Assembly (NCBI GenBank): GCA_903813345.2
Contig: CAIIXF020000001.1
Coordinates: 35,931,366-35,995,365 of the forward strand
From: Owenia fusiformis
Taxonomy: Eukaryota > Annelida > Polychaeta > Sabellida > Oweniidae
DNA length: 64,000 nt
Direction: 5' to 3'
In this document: in pieces, positions 12,221-24,400 of the stretch
Position numbering within the stretch: the stretch's first letter is position 1
Layout of the letters: every line of letters starts with the position of its first letter
The notes under the pieces: model-generated
Told to the model about the DNA's origin: nothing
Databases searched by the model: none
Seen by the model: only the letters and a program-made list of their open reading frames with translations
Program-made: the position numbers and the translations under genes

Positions 12221-12789
12221 ATTTGAACAGGTGCATATGTTAGGCCAATGCATTAACTCCAGGACAAGCAGTCATAGAGATTATAAAATAATTTGGACTT
12301 TAAGACAGGGAAGGTGCAAACACCCCATCAACATGTTTTTCTGTAATGTTGTCCTGATTTCCAGCCCTTTCCACACCTGTTTTTCAATGTTTGTTGCATC
12401 GATCACTCGTTGCGTTTTGAGACATGGTTAAGATCTTTAAATGAAAATATGATTCATGCAGGGGTTTTAAAGATATCAATTTTGGATGACCAAAATTGAG
12501 CTGAAAACAATGGACCACATGAGTTTTCCCTATGGGAAAATAACATGGGAAATACATGTACTGTTTTCCACTTTATCCCAAATAAATCATATTTTAGAGG
12601 TTAACTGTGTCTCAAAGTGCAACATATTGGTGCATCAAACATTGAAAAAACATATGTGGAAAGGGCTGAAAATAAGGACAACATTTCAGAAAAACCTTCC
12701 CTGTCTCAAAGTTCAAATTATTTTATTACCTCTATGAGTGCTTGATCTGGAGTTAATGCATTGGCCTAACATATGCACCTGTTCAAATC
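12221..12789. repeat. Inverted repeat, arms about 95 bp
   Basis: The left arm (about 12221-12315) contains GAACAGGTGCATATGTTAGG and ends near GACAGGGAAGG. Its reverse complement occupies about 12697-12789. The central part repeats motifs about the CAATGGACCACATGAG segment. It sits inside the 11.0-14.4 kb composite element and encodes nothing recognisable. Confidence 0.65.
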
Positions 12790-13015
12790 CCCAATAAATA
12801 GCCGAAATCCAACACATGACGGTTTGAAGACCAAATAAACACCTTTTGCTATATTATGCTATATTAGCATTGTGATGCTTGTATTAAAACATGCGCTGTA
12901 TGAACACTTTATACTCAAATATTTTCATGATTTATCCCACATACCCCGAAACACGAGTAGCCATAGTGACCATATTTTTCATCAAAGTTAAGATGGTCAA
13001 TGACATTTGGCAGTC

Positions 13016-13967
13016 TCACGCCCGGTGATCTGATGAAATGAACGGAGGGGGAGTAGCTGATTTTCGGTAAATTCAACAAATGTTGAAGATTTATTTTTTC
13101 AAGCAAAAGTTTACAATTGAATGGCTACATGAATAGGTGCAGTGCAGAGGGAAATATGTTAGGTCTTCTTGGATTTTTTTGAACTGATGGAGTTCTAAGA
13201 TAAAAGGTCTATTAAAAAAGGCGCAGCGTCGCCAACGTGCAAATGACAATGGTCTGCAATGGTCTGCACGACATGTAATAAATATATAAGCGACATTTTT
13301 ATATCACAAAATTCATTGCCGGTTTTTTAAAATAATTTTCCAAATGATAGATAAAAAATAATCGAAAATAATTAAAATTGAACGGAGGGGGGGGAGTGAA
13401 CGGAGGGGGGGAGTAAAATGTCTTTAAGGTGGAAGAAATTTCCACAAATTCGTGTACTTGAAAAATGAACTCACTTACTCAGTAACTTGATGTTACAACT
13501 CTGAAAAGTGAAAAATGGGGACATATGGATTTATTGGAAGTTTTCATATGTCTTATAGACAAATTACCCCCCCCCCTCCATTCAATTTTAATAATTTTCG
13601 ATTACTTTTTATATAACGTATGGTAACATGTTTTACAAAACCCAATAGTTTTGTGATAATTACTTCACTTACAAGTATTTATTACAGGTCGTGGAGACCC
13701 CTGTTGGTTGATTTATAGCAAAAACATTGGCATTTGCATGTTGGCGACGCTGCACTTTTTTAATAGATCTTTTATTTTAGAACTCCAAAGTTAAAAAAAA
13801 TCCAAAAAGACCTAACATATTCCCCCGTCCACTGCGTCTATTCATTTAGCCATTCAATTGTAAACTTTCTCTTGAAAAAATAAATCTTCAAGATTTGTTG
13901 AATTTTCTACCGAAAATCAGCTAGATCTACTCCCCCTCCGTTCATTTCTTCTGATCACCGGGCGTGA
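13016..13967. repeat. Long inverted repeat, arms about 400 bp
   Basis: The ends are perfect inverted copies (TCACGCCCGGTGATC at 13016-13030 and its complement at 13953-13967). The match continues inward for about 400 bp on each side through GAACGGAGGGGGAGTA, GTTTACAATTGAATGGC and GGCGACGCTGC blocks, reaching poly-G/poly-C tracts near 13388 and 13568. This is a foldback element nested in the larger composite. Confidence 0.7.
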
Positions 13968-14356
13968 TTCTTATTTGAGACTGTATTTAACACCTCCTGT
14001 GAAAATTTGAATGAAAAGGGCACAAAACTCTTAGTTTGAGAGGGATTTTCTCTAAACTAACAGTATCGATTGACCTGGAATTTGAAAACAATTATAGAGA
14101 CTACTTTTCCATGTTTTTCCAACACGGTTACAGTAAGAGAGTTGGCACAATGGGGGAACTTTAGGGTACAATTTCTTCATAATTAGCCTTCTTTAATTCT
14201 AGATACCATATACCATATTTTCTAAAATACCATATACCATATTTTTTACACCTCTTATACCATATACGATAAATTTTGCCCCCTCTTATACAATATACAA
14301 TAAATTTTCAGCTTCTTATACGATATACAATATCTCTATACACCCCCCCCCCTATA

Positions 14357-15878
14357 TACTTCAAAGCATACTCGACATTTTACTTTGAAATATGATCTTC
14401 GTAGAAATACACTCGACATTTTTCTGTTAGAATATAATCTTCTTTGAATATCGCAATCTCTGTTATTGTCGCGTCGTACACCTAAATGGGTATCGAGGGA
14501 GTTCGATGAATTCAGAACTCCTTATCATATTCTTGAAAAAACAGTTACGGATATCCAGACGTAGATGACTGACACAACTTTGGAACAAGGCTGTAACATG
14601 AAAAAACGTCAACATTTTTCATATGGTTACATATGTGCCATTTGCCGAGAGACGCCGAGCACCGAATGCCATGAAAACGCTCTCTGACAAAAGTGAAAAT
14701 TCCGAAATTCCAAGTTGTTTCGTGTTACATGAAGGCCTATCATTGAGCTTAGTACCCGAGCTTTATATGGGTACGAGGTAACACTGAAGATTGTTTCTAT
14801 TTCTATCATTACGTTTTTACTTTGTTTGATGTTTTACACAATTACGCTCATCAAATGCATAATCATTAAACTGCTAACTAGAAATTGATTATCAGTGGTC
14901 GATGAGAATGTATCCAATTGTAAACAGATCTCTTTGTGAAAAGTCATTCTGGTTATTGGGATTCTGAATGATATGTTTGAGGGTATTCGCTGTTTAGGAC
15001 TTACTCTGAACCCAGGGTTAAAGACTAATCGATTAATTTGTGGCCAACTGATTGAATCTGGGGCACCATATTTAGCAATTTTACCATCATCAGTTGACTG
15101 ATTCAATTCAATCATTTCTCGATTGTTCCTTTTCTGAAGTAATAAGATTAGGCTAATCGAATAAATTTGAACAAGTTTACGGATTTAACTTAGCAGAGAA
15201 GATTGTCTAAAATGTTGAAATGTAGATACGAGAGGAAATCCAATTGCATCATTCAGACTTCTATTTATTCAGCAACGCAAAGAAAATAGACGCATCTGGA
15301 TTAAAATCAGTTTGCGAAACTTCAATTTATTGAACTTCTTCCAATTACAGTGAACACGATAATTGATATTTCCACGCCGTAATATTTGTTATTTACATTA
15401 TCTACAAATGAACAAAGCTATCATTGCACTAATTATAGCTCATCAAATGTTGTACATTTTATATTAATTAAGGAATGTGTTCATCACAAATTTACTCAGT
15501 TCAAATTAGTAAACATTTCTTGGAGAATCTATTTCAAGCTCCCAAGTGCGAAAACCACAATAAATTCGAAAATAACTTAAGGTATAGCAAAAGTACACCA
15601 GTGATGATTTTAAGCATATTTCGCGAGATACAAAATAAGACACAACTGACATGCCTGCAAAATCTCTAGCTCAGTTGTTTACTTTTGCTAAAAATAAATT
15701 TCACGTTACAACCATCACTAATAAATAATGTAATATCTGAATTCGACTAATGTAACTATCCTCTAATGCTGCACCTCAACAAAATAATTCCATTTAAAGA
15801 AAATCAGATTATTGATTGTTCGAATTATTTGATATAGAAAAAATATATTTGAAGATAGCTAACTGCACGTAATATTTT
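14357..15878. other. Region downstream of the neuropeptide gene, no gene seen
   Basis: Several 60-90 codon frames exist but none shows recognisable motifs or splice context. Part of the right side probably includes the 3' untranslated region of the neuropeptide gene. Confidence 0.5.
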
Positions 15879-15883
15879 TTATT
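15878..15883 (-). terminator. Possible polyadenylation signal overlapping the neuropeptide stop codon
   Basis: The minus strand reads GAAGAATAAAAAATATT, so the TAA stop lies within an AATAAA hexamer. If used, the 3' untranslated region would be very short. Other signals further downstream are equally possible. Confidence 0.3.
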
Positions 15884-16889
15884 CTTCAGCAGTGAGATCG
15901 TTCATGTTTGATTCGTCACCAGTTTCAATACTTTCAGCTGAGTTCTCTTCTGATGATTTTTTACCGAAAAATAGAGTAGGATGACTTCCGTCATCGAAAC
16001 GTTTGCCGAAAACGAGTCCACTACTAGCTGGGTCAAATCGTTTGCCGAAAACGAGTCCGCTACTTGCTGGGTCGAATCGTTTGCCGAAAACGAGTCCACT
16101 ACTAGCTGGGTCAAATCGTTTGCCGAAAACGAGTCCACTACTAGCTGGGTCAAATCGTTTGCCGAAAACGAGTCCACTACTAGCTGGGTCAAATCGTTTG
16201 CCGAAAACGAGTCCACTACTAGCTGGGTCAAATCGTTTGCCGAATACGAGTCCACTACTAGCTGGGTCAAATCGTTTGCCGAATACGAGTCCACTACTAG
16301 CTGGGTCGAATCGTTTGCCGAATACGAGTCCGCTACTTGCTGGATCAAATCGTTTGCCGAATACGAGTCCACTACTAGCCGGGTCGAATCGTTTGCCGAA
16401 TACGAGTCCACTACTAGCTGGGTCAAATCGTTTGCCGAAAACGAGTCCACTACTTGCTGGATCGAATCGTTTGCCGAATACGAGTCCACTACTAGCCGGG
16501 TCGAATCGTTTGCCGAATACGAGGCCACTACTAGCCGGGTCGAATCGTTTGCCGAATACAAGTCCACTACTAGCTGGGTCGAATCGCTTTTTCTTTCCAA
16601 AGACAAGTCCACTCATACTTGGGTCCATTTTCTTATCATCTTTCAAGGGGCGTTTCCCAAACACAAGACCACTACTTGCAGGGTCAAAACGTTTACCAAA
16701 AACAAGTCCGCTACTGGCAGGGTCAAAACGTTTCTTTTTTCCAAAGACGAGCCCACTGATGTCTGGATTCATACGTTTCCCATAGACCAATCCGCTCAAG
16801 TTTGGGTCCATTTTCTTCTCTTCTTGAATTGCTGTGACGACTGCTAACCATATCACCAACAGGGCAGTAAAAGGGTTTACCAGATCCAT
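15879..16889 (-). CDS. Neuropeptide precursor with 21 amidated peptides (SGLVF-amide, SALMFamide-like)
   Basis: A 336-aa single-exon frame. Residues 1-20 form a signal peptide (hydrophobic TALLVIWLAVVTA). Peptides are bounded by KK, KR or KKKR and carry a Gly amide donor. In order: MDPNLSGLVY, MNPDISGLVF, two FDPASSGLVF, a PLKDDKK spacer, MDPSMSGLVF, fifteen tandem FDPASSGLVF, and FDDGSHPTLFF. A 25-residue acidic tail rich in Glu and Ser ends the protein. The C-terminal S-G-L-V-F-amide fits the S-x-L-x-F-amide consensus of echinoderm L-type SALMFamides, which act as muscle relaxants. The (F/M)DPxxSG core also recalls pedal peptide/orcokinin-type peptides, although those are normally not amidated, so family assignment stays open. 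Products would be processed in the secretory pathway by prohormone convertase, carboxypeptidase and the amidating enzyme. A possible 3' splice site at 16898, eight bases before the ATG, suggests a 5' UTR intron. Confidence 0.93.
   Translation of the reverse strand: MDLVNPFTALLVIWLAVVTAIQEEKKMDPNLSGLVYGKRMNPDISGLVFGKKKRFDPASSGLVFGKRFDPASSGLVFGKRPLKDDKKMDPSMSGLVFGKKKRFDPASSGLVFGKRFDPASSGLVFGKRFDPASSGLVFGKRFDPASSGLVFGKRFDPASSGLVFGKRFDPASSGLVFGKRFDPASSGLVFGKRFDPASSGLVFGKRFDPASSGLVFGKRFDPASSGLVFGKRFDPASSGLVFGKRFDPASSGLVFGKRFDPASSGLVFGKRFDPASSGLVFGKRFDPASSGLVFGKRFDDGSHPTLFFGKKSSEENSAESIETGDESNMNDLTAEE
15999..16583 (-). repeat. 39-bp coding tandem repeat, 15 units
   Basis: Fifteen consecutive 13-codon units encode the same peptide plus Gly-Lys-Arg. 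Differences between units are synonymous only: GTT/GTA in the Val codon, TCA/TCG-type changes at the unit junction, GGA/GGC in Gly. The GTT and GTA variants occur in blocks (mostly GTT in the six C-terminal units, mostly GTA upstream), as expected from unit-by-unit duplication or gene conversion. Confidence 0.95.
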
Positions 16890-19800
16890 CTCTTAATCTG
16901 AAATGAGAGATGAAATAAATGAAATGTCTCTATTCCGCAAAACTATACTCAATTAAGATTTTTATGACTTCAATCACGTTTCGAGTAATGTGAACGTTCC
17001 TCTCTGTATATATGAGAGCTTGTGATAGGTGTGACCTACCAGCGTTCAGAAGTGTGTAGATTCGGGAACCGTGATATAATTACTATATGTAACCTTCGTC
17101 ACTTAAAAGGGAATTTGGAAAGTGTTTGAGGTGATTGATCCAATTTAAGGTATTGAACTTCGATATTTATGGATCCAGTGTCTCTCTTATGATTCCTTTG
17201 TTCTGTACTTTCCTCTGTGAAATTGATATGCAATTATTTATTTCATACGAAAGACTCCGTTTGTTTAGCATAGAGACTTTGTAAGCTGTTGACAATGTAA
17301 TAATATTGTTTAGTTAGTTGTTTAGCGATAGGACAATAATGTATACGATGTCTGCTTGACCGAACTTGATATTTCCTATTCTAAGTCTGATATAAAAGTG
17401 CGTGTTTGCAGCCCACGCATTTTTATCTTGGACATGCTGGATTCTATAAACGATTCAATCTGAATTGCAGCAAACATTTTAGACCTCGTATGCCGAGAAG
17501 ATGTGTCTGTAGAAAGATATAGGTCGTAAATAAGAGCCAATCAACAATTAGGTAGATTTAAATTGAGCTGTTTTCAAGAAGAGTGAAATCTCCTATCATC
17601 GTAAAAACGCTTGCAAGCCTCGTTTCCATAAAAATAGCCCGAGACATCCGGTAATCTAGAACAACGGGAAAAATTAAATTCAGACAATTAACTCAATACC
17701 TGAATATCTGATTTTATTACTACCAAATAGCATGTTAGATTAGATTAGATGTTGGATTATTTATTTTAGATAACCTATCTGATTAACAATATACGTCAGC
17801 ACCTAAAATAATATCCAGGTTTAAAAAATAGAATATCATGTGTCGTGAACAATAATGTTCAAATTAATCTCGGTATTGTGCTGAAGATGAGCCGCTAATA
17901 CCCGGAGTGTTGTATGATCTAATTTCATTGGAAATATGAGGATTGATGACAGGTATTTGTTACGTGGTCGACGGTGGCTTAATCTTGATCATTTCCATTG
18001 TCAATAGATATCAGTAAAAAGGAAATTCTATATGAGTATCTTACATGTGAACATAGCCTTGTTAACTGGTGATCATTAGCACCTATCTTACACCTGCCAC
18101 TTTTCATTTCAACATAGCGGATCTCTCCCGATGCAATAAAATGTTTTTAATTATCGGATAAAAGTTTCATTAAGAGTCTTTTATTTTGTCAATGATAGAA
18201 GATACGCGCCGTATATAACTATTTTCAGATCGGTTTGGTCAGTAAGTACATAGTTTAAGAAAATGACCCTAGATTCATTCACCAAGTTATAATTAAATCC
18301 GGTTTAGAGTTGTAAACGTATAATATATCACTATCTCCGAATAAGGGTAAGAATGAAATATGATGATACTATTTTCGGTGTGCTATAAACAAACAGTGGC
18401 CAAATATTAATAAATTCATTATACGATGTAACATCTATTGGGATATGGTCTAATAGATAAAATTCAATTTTACCTGTTTTTAGTAAATGCAATAAAATGG
18501 TAAACTATTCACCTGGCTACAATCAATTGATCAGATGATTTAGCAAGATACATCAAGTATTTATCGAATAAATTGAAACTTGTAATAAGAAACCATAGAA
18601 CGTGACAAGAACAAATAGGCGTTTTTCATCTTATATTACGATTATCCTCCTTAATTACTGCATTACGGGAACGCAGAGGTACCCTAGCTGAAGGCGTTGC
18701 AAAGCTAAGGCCATAAAAAGTAGATTCTTTGTTTGACGTCAACTTGCTTGTGTGATTTTGAGTAAATCACCAAAAAACAAACAAATCCAAATATCATTTA
18801 TATGAAATCAATTAACAATCCCAGGTGGTCTTGGTTTAAATGTTATACTATGTATTTAACTGTTTAAATACATATTATATACTAAATATGTGTTTGTTTA
18901 GTTACTGCAAATTGGTATATGTACCCTTTTGTAGCCATAAATTTAACACATTTAATAGGAAACAATGAAACAATTTCTGATGGCCTAATGAGAGCATACA
19001 ACATTAATCGTACTTTATTCAGCAAAATATTGCGGTTAGAATTCAGAGTTTAATATTTCAATACTGTATATGATTCCGAAAAGATAGTTTGCACCTTTCT
19101 GTAGCAACCATCTAGATGTATCTATACATTACTAATGAATATGATTCTTCATGTTCTAATAACATTAAATGCCCTGTTTGAAAACAAACACGGACAATAA
19201 GGCAATTATAAAAACTATAAAATTAGGCATAGTAGTCAATGATAATAAGTCAGTTATAAGCAAAGATACATCAAACCAAAACTGAGAGTCGCCGAATTGC
19301 AACATATGCAGCTCAAGTTCGCCATTCTGATATAATCACATCTTTCTGTTTTATAGAAAGGCTCTAATAGAATGCCATGGTGGGGCTGCATAGGGTCTAC
19401 CCACCGTGATATCGAACTGCAAATTTTTTTAATTTTAAGTACGTCAGTTATTTAATGGTTTCTTTTCCGAACTGCAAATTTTTTTAATTTTAAGTACGTC
19501 AGTTATTTAATGGTTTCTTTTCCATGGATTATTTCATACTATAAACACAATTAAGTAATCTAAGAAAGGTATAAATGTCAACGTCTATGTTTAAGTTAAT
19601 GGGATTATTTCTTAAAAGACAATGTAAAGACATTAACATTGTATTTTTAACGCAACTAGGACATCCTTTTGAAATGAATATTTCCTAAAACGCCCCAAAA
19701 GTATGAATACATCCATCCAAATAGCTTGCATATCACACCTAGCAGTCTGATTTAAATGTTAAGGGGCGAAATGCCATAAAATCAGCGGTGTAAGTTATGC

Positions 19801-20937
19801 ATTGCCTTACAAGTCTTCAGTTAATCTATTATCTATTTATATTGTGGATGTCCATTTGTCAAATATGTCACATTTCAAAATATATTTAGTGTTAAATTTG
19901 GCGTTAAATCGACGAAAAGATATCAGTTTCACCACCGTTCTTATTTCGCACAGTTAGACTTTTAACAACTGATGCAATGGTTATTAATTTGGCGACTGTA
20001 TCTTTTTGGGCTAAAACTCTAGCTAAACAATAAGACATTGACAAATTAAAGAAGAAACGACCGATGATTTCCACTATCAAAATAAAGCAAAACGGATAGC
20101 CTTACTTTCACAAAGTACTGTGTTACGATTTATCAAATCCATAATTATAGAAATGTACAAACCCGGTGAAAAAATATGACATGATTCTAGTCTCCGAATT
20201 TGGAACTAAATCTAAGTCTACTTGTTCCATAGAATGAACAACCTAAAAATCAAATATTATACTTATCAAATAGATAAATATCGATAACACTTTTTGACAC
20301 TTTTGAAGATCGAAATTGCATTAGTTTCAATACGCTTATTTTATCAAAGTGTAGAAAGTAGTTAATATAGTTACCTTATAAGTTAGCAAAGTATGTTGTC
20401 AAGGTGCCCCTCGTTTCGCTTGGGTTCTTGTTGCGAGTCTCACAAATGGCAGAGTCGACTGTAGGTTGTCTTATAAGGGATACTCTAATCAGATTATCAG
20501 CCTTAAAAGCATATTTCAAAGGTGATATCGTCCAATTATTGGTAGCATCAATCGTGAATCATTAAATGTTATCTGTTCCTCTTGATGTGCGCCTGTGCTC
20601 GCTAAGATACAGATTTCGAAAGACAACTCACTGCAATCCTAATATTGGTGACGTCAACAAGGGGGCGTCTCACGCTCGGCTATTTTATCCAAGTAAAGAA
20701 ACGCGTTACCCCAATCCTAAAATGTATAGGACTGGCGGTAATCATTCATATTTTGTGTAACATTTTGCCCAAAAGAAAAAGTCAGCTTGACAGGAAAAAT
20801 ATATGAAACATTGTCAAAATCAATATCTAGATTTTAACCTATTCTTTATGGGTCTCTGAAGCTCGACATAATCCTGTTGGGGGTAATGGGCTATCCATTC
20901 AAAGTATGAAACCATTATTCAAAGGCGGCAGCCTGTC
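16890..20937. other. Upstream of the neuropeptide gene; intergenic, no further gene
   Basis: A TATATA-containing stretch at about 17006-17014 on the minus strand could be a TATA box for the neuropeptide gene. The remainder is AT-rich with no recognised exon. A 55-bp exact tandem duplication starts at 19413. No RNA gene was recognised. Confidence 0.45.
19413..19522. repeat. 55-bp tandem duplication, two copies
   Basis: The segment beginning CGAACTGCAAATTTTTTTAA at 19413 is repeated from 19468 to 19522. The two copies look identical, indicating a recent duplication in non-coding DNA. Confidence 0.85.
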
Positions 20938-21450
20938 CCTATATATTTCGCTTTTCAAAACTAGGTTCGCTTCCTGGTCATCTCAACCCCAAGTCAACTC
21001 AACCCAGTAAAACTCAACCCCAGTAAAATTCAACCCCTATATATTTAAGTCCTGACAAATTTGTGTTCCACATGATATAAAAGTTTGTTGAATAAAATGC
21101 GTCATAATCTTGATTTAAGATTGTAATGAAATTACTTTGAAATGGCATATAAAAACTGACAGTATACTTCAAAATGTAAGTTCTCTCCTAATCATCTAGG
21201 CCGTGTAAAGTAAAAAAGAATGAATGAATGAATGGGGTTGAGGGTTGAGTTGACTTGGGGTTGAGTTTTACCGGGCTTGAGTCTTACTGGGGTTGAGTTG
21301 ACTTGGGGTTGAGTTTTACCGGGCTTGAGTCTTACTGGGGTTGAGTTGACTTGGGGTTGAGATGACCTGTCACCTGTTTGCCCGTCTGAACTTTTCTGTA
21401 TCATTTGTATTAAACGGATTTAGAATGGAGAACCAAGCGAAATATAGGGT
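20938..21450. mobile_element. Inverted-repeat element with GGGGTTGAG subterminal repeats
   Basis: CCCTATATATTTCGCTT at the left is matched by AAGCGAAATATAGGG in inverted orientation at the right (about 21434-21449). Inside, CTCAACCCC motifs on the left (20980-21040) face GGGGTTGAG motifs on the right (21235-21362). The right set forms a 48-bp tandem repeat of about 2.3 copies. No protein is encoded. Confidence 0.6.
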
Positions 21451-21477
21451 TATCTATGTACATAGCAATTATAGTAT

Positions 21478-24400
21478 GGGAGCAAAGGTCATTCCGTGTC
21501 CTTTTTAGAGGCGAGCTAAGCGACATTTATTTTCAGGAACTATACGTGATACTTACCAAGAAAAATTATGTTGGCAATTCTGAATCCGCGACGGCGTTGC
21601 TATGGTAACCAAGTAAATATGCCACGCCCACTTTTAGGGTCTCTTTTCAGTGTATGGTCCCTATCTCTGTCATTATTGCTCAGATTTAGGTGAAATTAAC
21701 ACCAAATGGAAGGTAATGGATAATGCAATCAGGAAATATTAAGTTGACAATTCTGAATCCGATATGGCGTTGCTATGGTAACAAAGTAAATATGCCACGC
21801 CCACTTTTGGGAGCTATTTTCAGTGTTTGGCCCCTAACTTTGTCATTATTGCTCAGATTTAGATGAGATTTGCACCAAATTAAAGGTAATAGATGAGCAA
21901 TCAAACAATCTTCAAAGTATGCCAATATGGTGATTTGCATTCTAACTATGACGTCAAAACTGTTTGTTCTTGCATATTTTATTTTAATCATAATGCATAA
22001 AATCTGGGAAATCATTGTCTTTCAAATGGTCAGTATAATGCTTTTAACTAGTTTAGTTTATTTCTTTTAGTTGAGTTTATTAGTTTATTTCATTCATACA
22101 TGTATGATCATAAAATTGAATAAATATAATGAAAGTGTCCAATTCACACTGTTGCTTTGGTGACAGCATGTAACAAACTATCTGCTGTAAACAAGAATTC
22201 TTTAGGAAATGTTACATTTTGACCAGTTGACTGACATGTATTCTTTTTAAAATTTGGTGACAGAAAATAATCTAATAACCATAGTTATCAAATTTGGATT
22301 GTGCTATATTATGATGTCATAATGGCAATTTTTAATCAGGGGTGCAGCCAGCTTTCAGTCAGAACGGGCCTGCGATCGTGGGACAGGCAATCCAAAAGTA
22401 TTTATAGGATACGTAGGTTTTGAATATTACAAAATTTAGCAAAAAGCTTCAAGTTGAAAGTCTTCTTTTATCTAATGGTTCTATTTTTATTGGTTATTAG
22501 GGGGTGGGTGAACCCAGCGCCCCCCATCCCCCTAAGCACTGCCTATGTTAATCCAATATGATGTTGCTATGGTAACCATTAGGTGAATATGCTTGGTGAA
22601 TCAGACAATACATGAATAATGTAGATTGGCTGACTGACATACTAAGTACCTGTTATGGTATCATAGCTGCTTTTTTGTGATTATTTTCTTGAAATAAGTT
22701 AAAATTGCTCAAAATGATTCCACTGTAATAGACATTGGTACTAACTATTCCATTAATCGCCTAAAAACACTTGACAAACATTTTACAAAACACGAAATGT
22801 AATAATAAATTTCACAAATCCCCGATTTATTTCACAATTTTGCTAAGATTAATTTTTGCGATTTTACCAAGCACGAAACTAAATAGCAGGCGAAAAATAC
22901 CAGGAGTACAGTACCTGTTATAGTATCATAGCTGCTTTTTGTGATCATCTCTTGAAATAAGGTAAAATTGCTCAAAATGGTTCCAAATTGGAACCTTGTC
23001 CTTTGACATTCACCATAAAATTAAGCCAAAGCTGAAAACTATGATTGATTCCATTTCGTTACAAGTATGAAGTATGGAAGCTCCTGATTTCAGATATGCT
23101 TTTGGTTTTGAAATCCGACATCCGACCATTCGGTTCAAAATTGGTACAGTTATGTCTACATGACCTAAAAAGATGAAATAGGTATTGACCTATACCATAA
23201 AATGATATTTTTGTATGTAAATTGACACTGAACATATTTTTCGGATTTCGAAACCATTAGCATAAAATGATATTTTTGTATGTAAATTGACACCGAACAT
23301 ATTTTCGGATTTCAAAACCATTAGCAGCTATTAATGCCACAATGGGTATGCCAGTCAGTCAATCGACATAATCCATGCATTGTCTGAATCTTTAGCTTTA
23401 ATTTGATGAATATTTCATATACACTCAAGTTGTAATCATATGACAAAGATAGAAGCAAAACTTTGGAAAAGCCCTGAACAGTGGGGGGATGGCATATTCA
23501 CCTAGTTACCATAGCAACATCATATTGAATTAACATAGGCATTGCCAGGGGGTGCGATGGGTGCGCCCCCATAAACAAAAAAATAGAACCATGAAATAGA
23601 AGAAGAGCTTCAAAATCATTTTGACTTAAAGCTTCTAGCTCAGTTTTGAAGGAAGTTGCATCAACTTTTGTAAAATTCAAAACAAATCTTTAAAACATTT
23701 TTAGTTGCTTGCCACAATCGAAATCCTCCCCCCTCTCCTGACTAAACGCTGGCTGCACCCCTGATTAAAATTGCCATTATGGCATCATAATATAACACAA
23801 TTTAAATTAAATAATTTTCTATACTTATAAGATTATTTTCTGTCATCATATTTTAAAAATAATACATGGGTCAGTCAACTAGTCAAAATGTAAAATTTCC
23901 CAAAGAATTCTTTTTATTACATCAGATAGTTTTGCTACGTGCTGTAACCATAGCAACAGCATAAATTGGAGATTTTCAATGCATTTTTAGATTTATTCAG
24001 TTTTTATGACCATGCAAGTATGAATGAAATAGAATTATAAACTCAACTAAAATAAATAAACTAATTAACTAGTTAAAAGAATTACTGACTATTCTAAAGA
24101 CAATAATTTCACAGATTAATACATCATGATTAAGATAAAATATGCAAGAACAAACAGTTATGACGTCATAATCAATATGCAAATCATCCTATTTGCATAG
24201 TTTTGTCAACCTAATATCTCCTGATTGCATTATCTATTACCTTCCATTTGGTCTGAATTTCATCAAAATCTGAGCAATAATGGTGGAGATGGGGGCCAAA
24301 CACTGAAAAGAGCCCCTAAAAATGGGCATGGCATATTTACTTGGTTACCATAGCAACGGCATCGCAGATTCAGAATTGCCCATAATATTTCTTGATCATA

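Larger units (their letters stand above)
11049..14356. mobile_element. 3.3-kb composite element bounded by TATAGGGGGGG-TGTATAGAG ends
   Basis: The left end (11049-11069) and right end (about 14333-14356) are inverted copies of a TATA-polyG-TGTATAGAG sequence. Just inside each end are several copies of a TATACCATATACAATATTTT-like motif, at about 11085-11200 and 14205-14330, in the same orientation at both ends. The interior contains two separate hairpins (12221-12789 and 13016-13967), so this is probably a nest of non-autonomous DNA transposons. No transposase-like protein was recognised. Target-site duplication is unclear. Confidence 0.55.

Noticed and set aside
15999-16583. Regular repeat resembling a CRISPR or satellite array
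   Set aside because: Units are contiguous without spacers and encode a cleavable peptide in frame.
15981-16847. Long plus-strand frame of 288 codons and two more across the neuropeptide gene
   Set aside because: They arise because the 39-bp repeat is a multiple of three with no stop in those frames; only the minus-strand frame has a signal peptide and processing sites.
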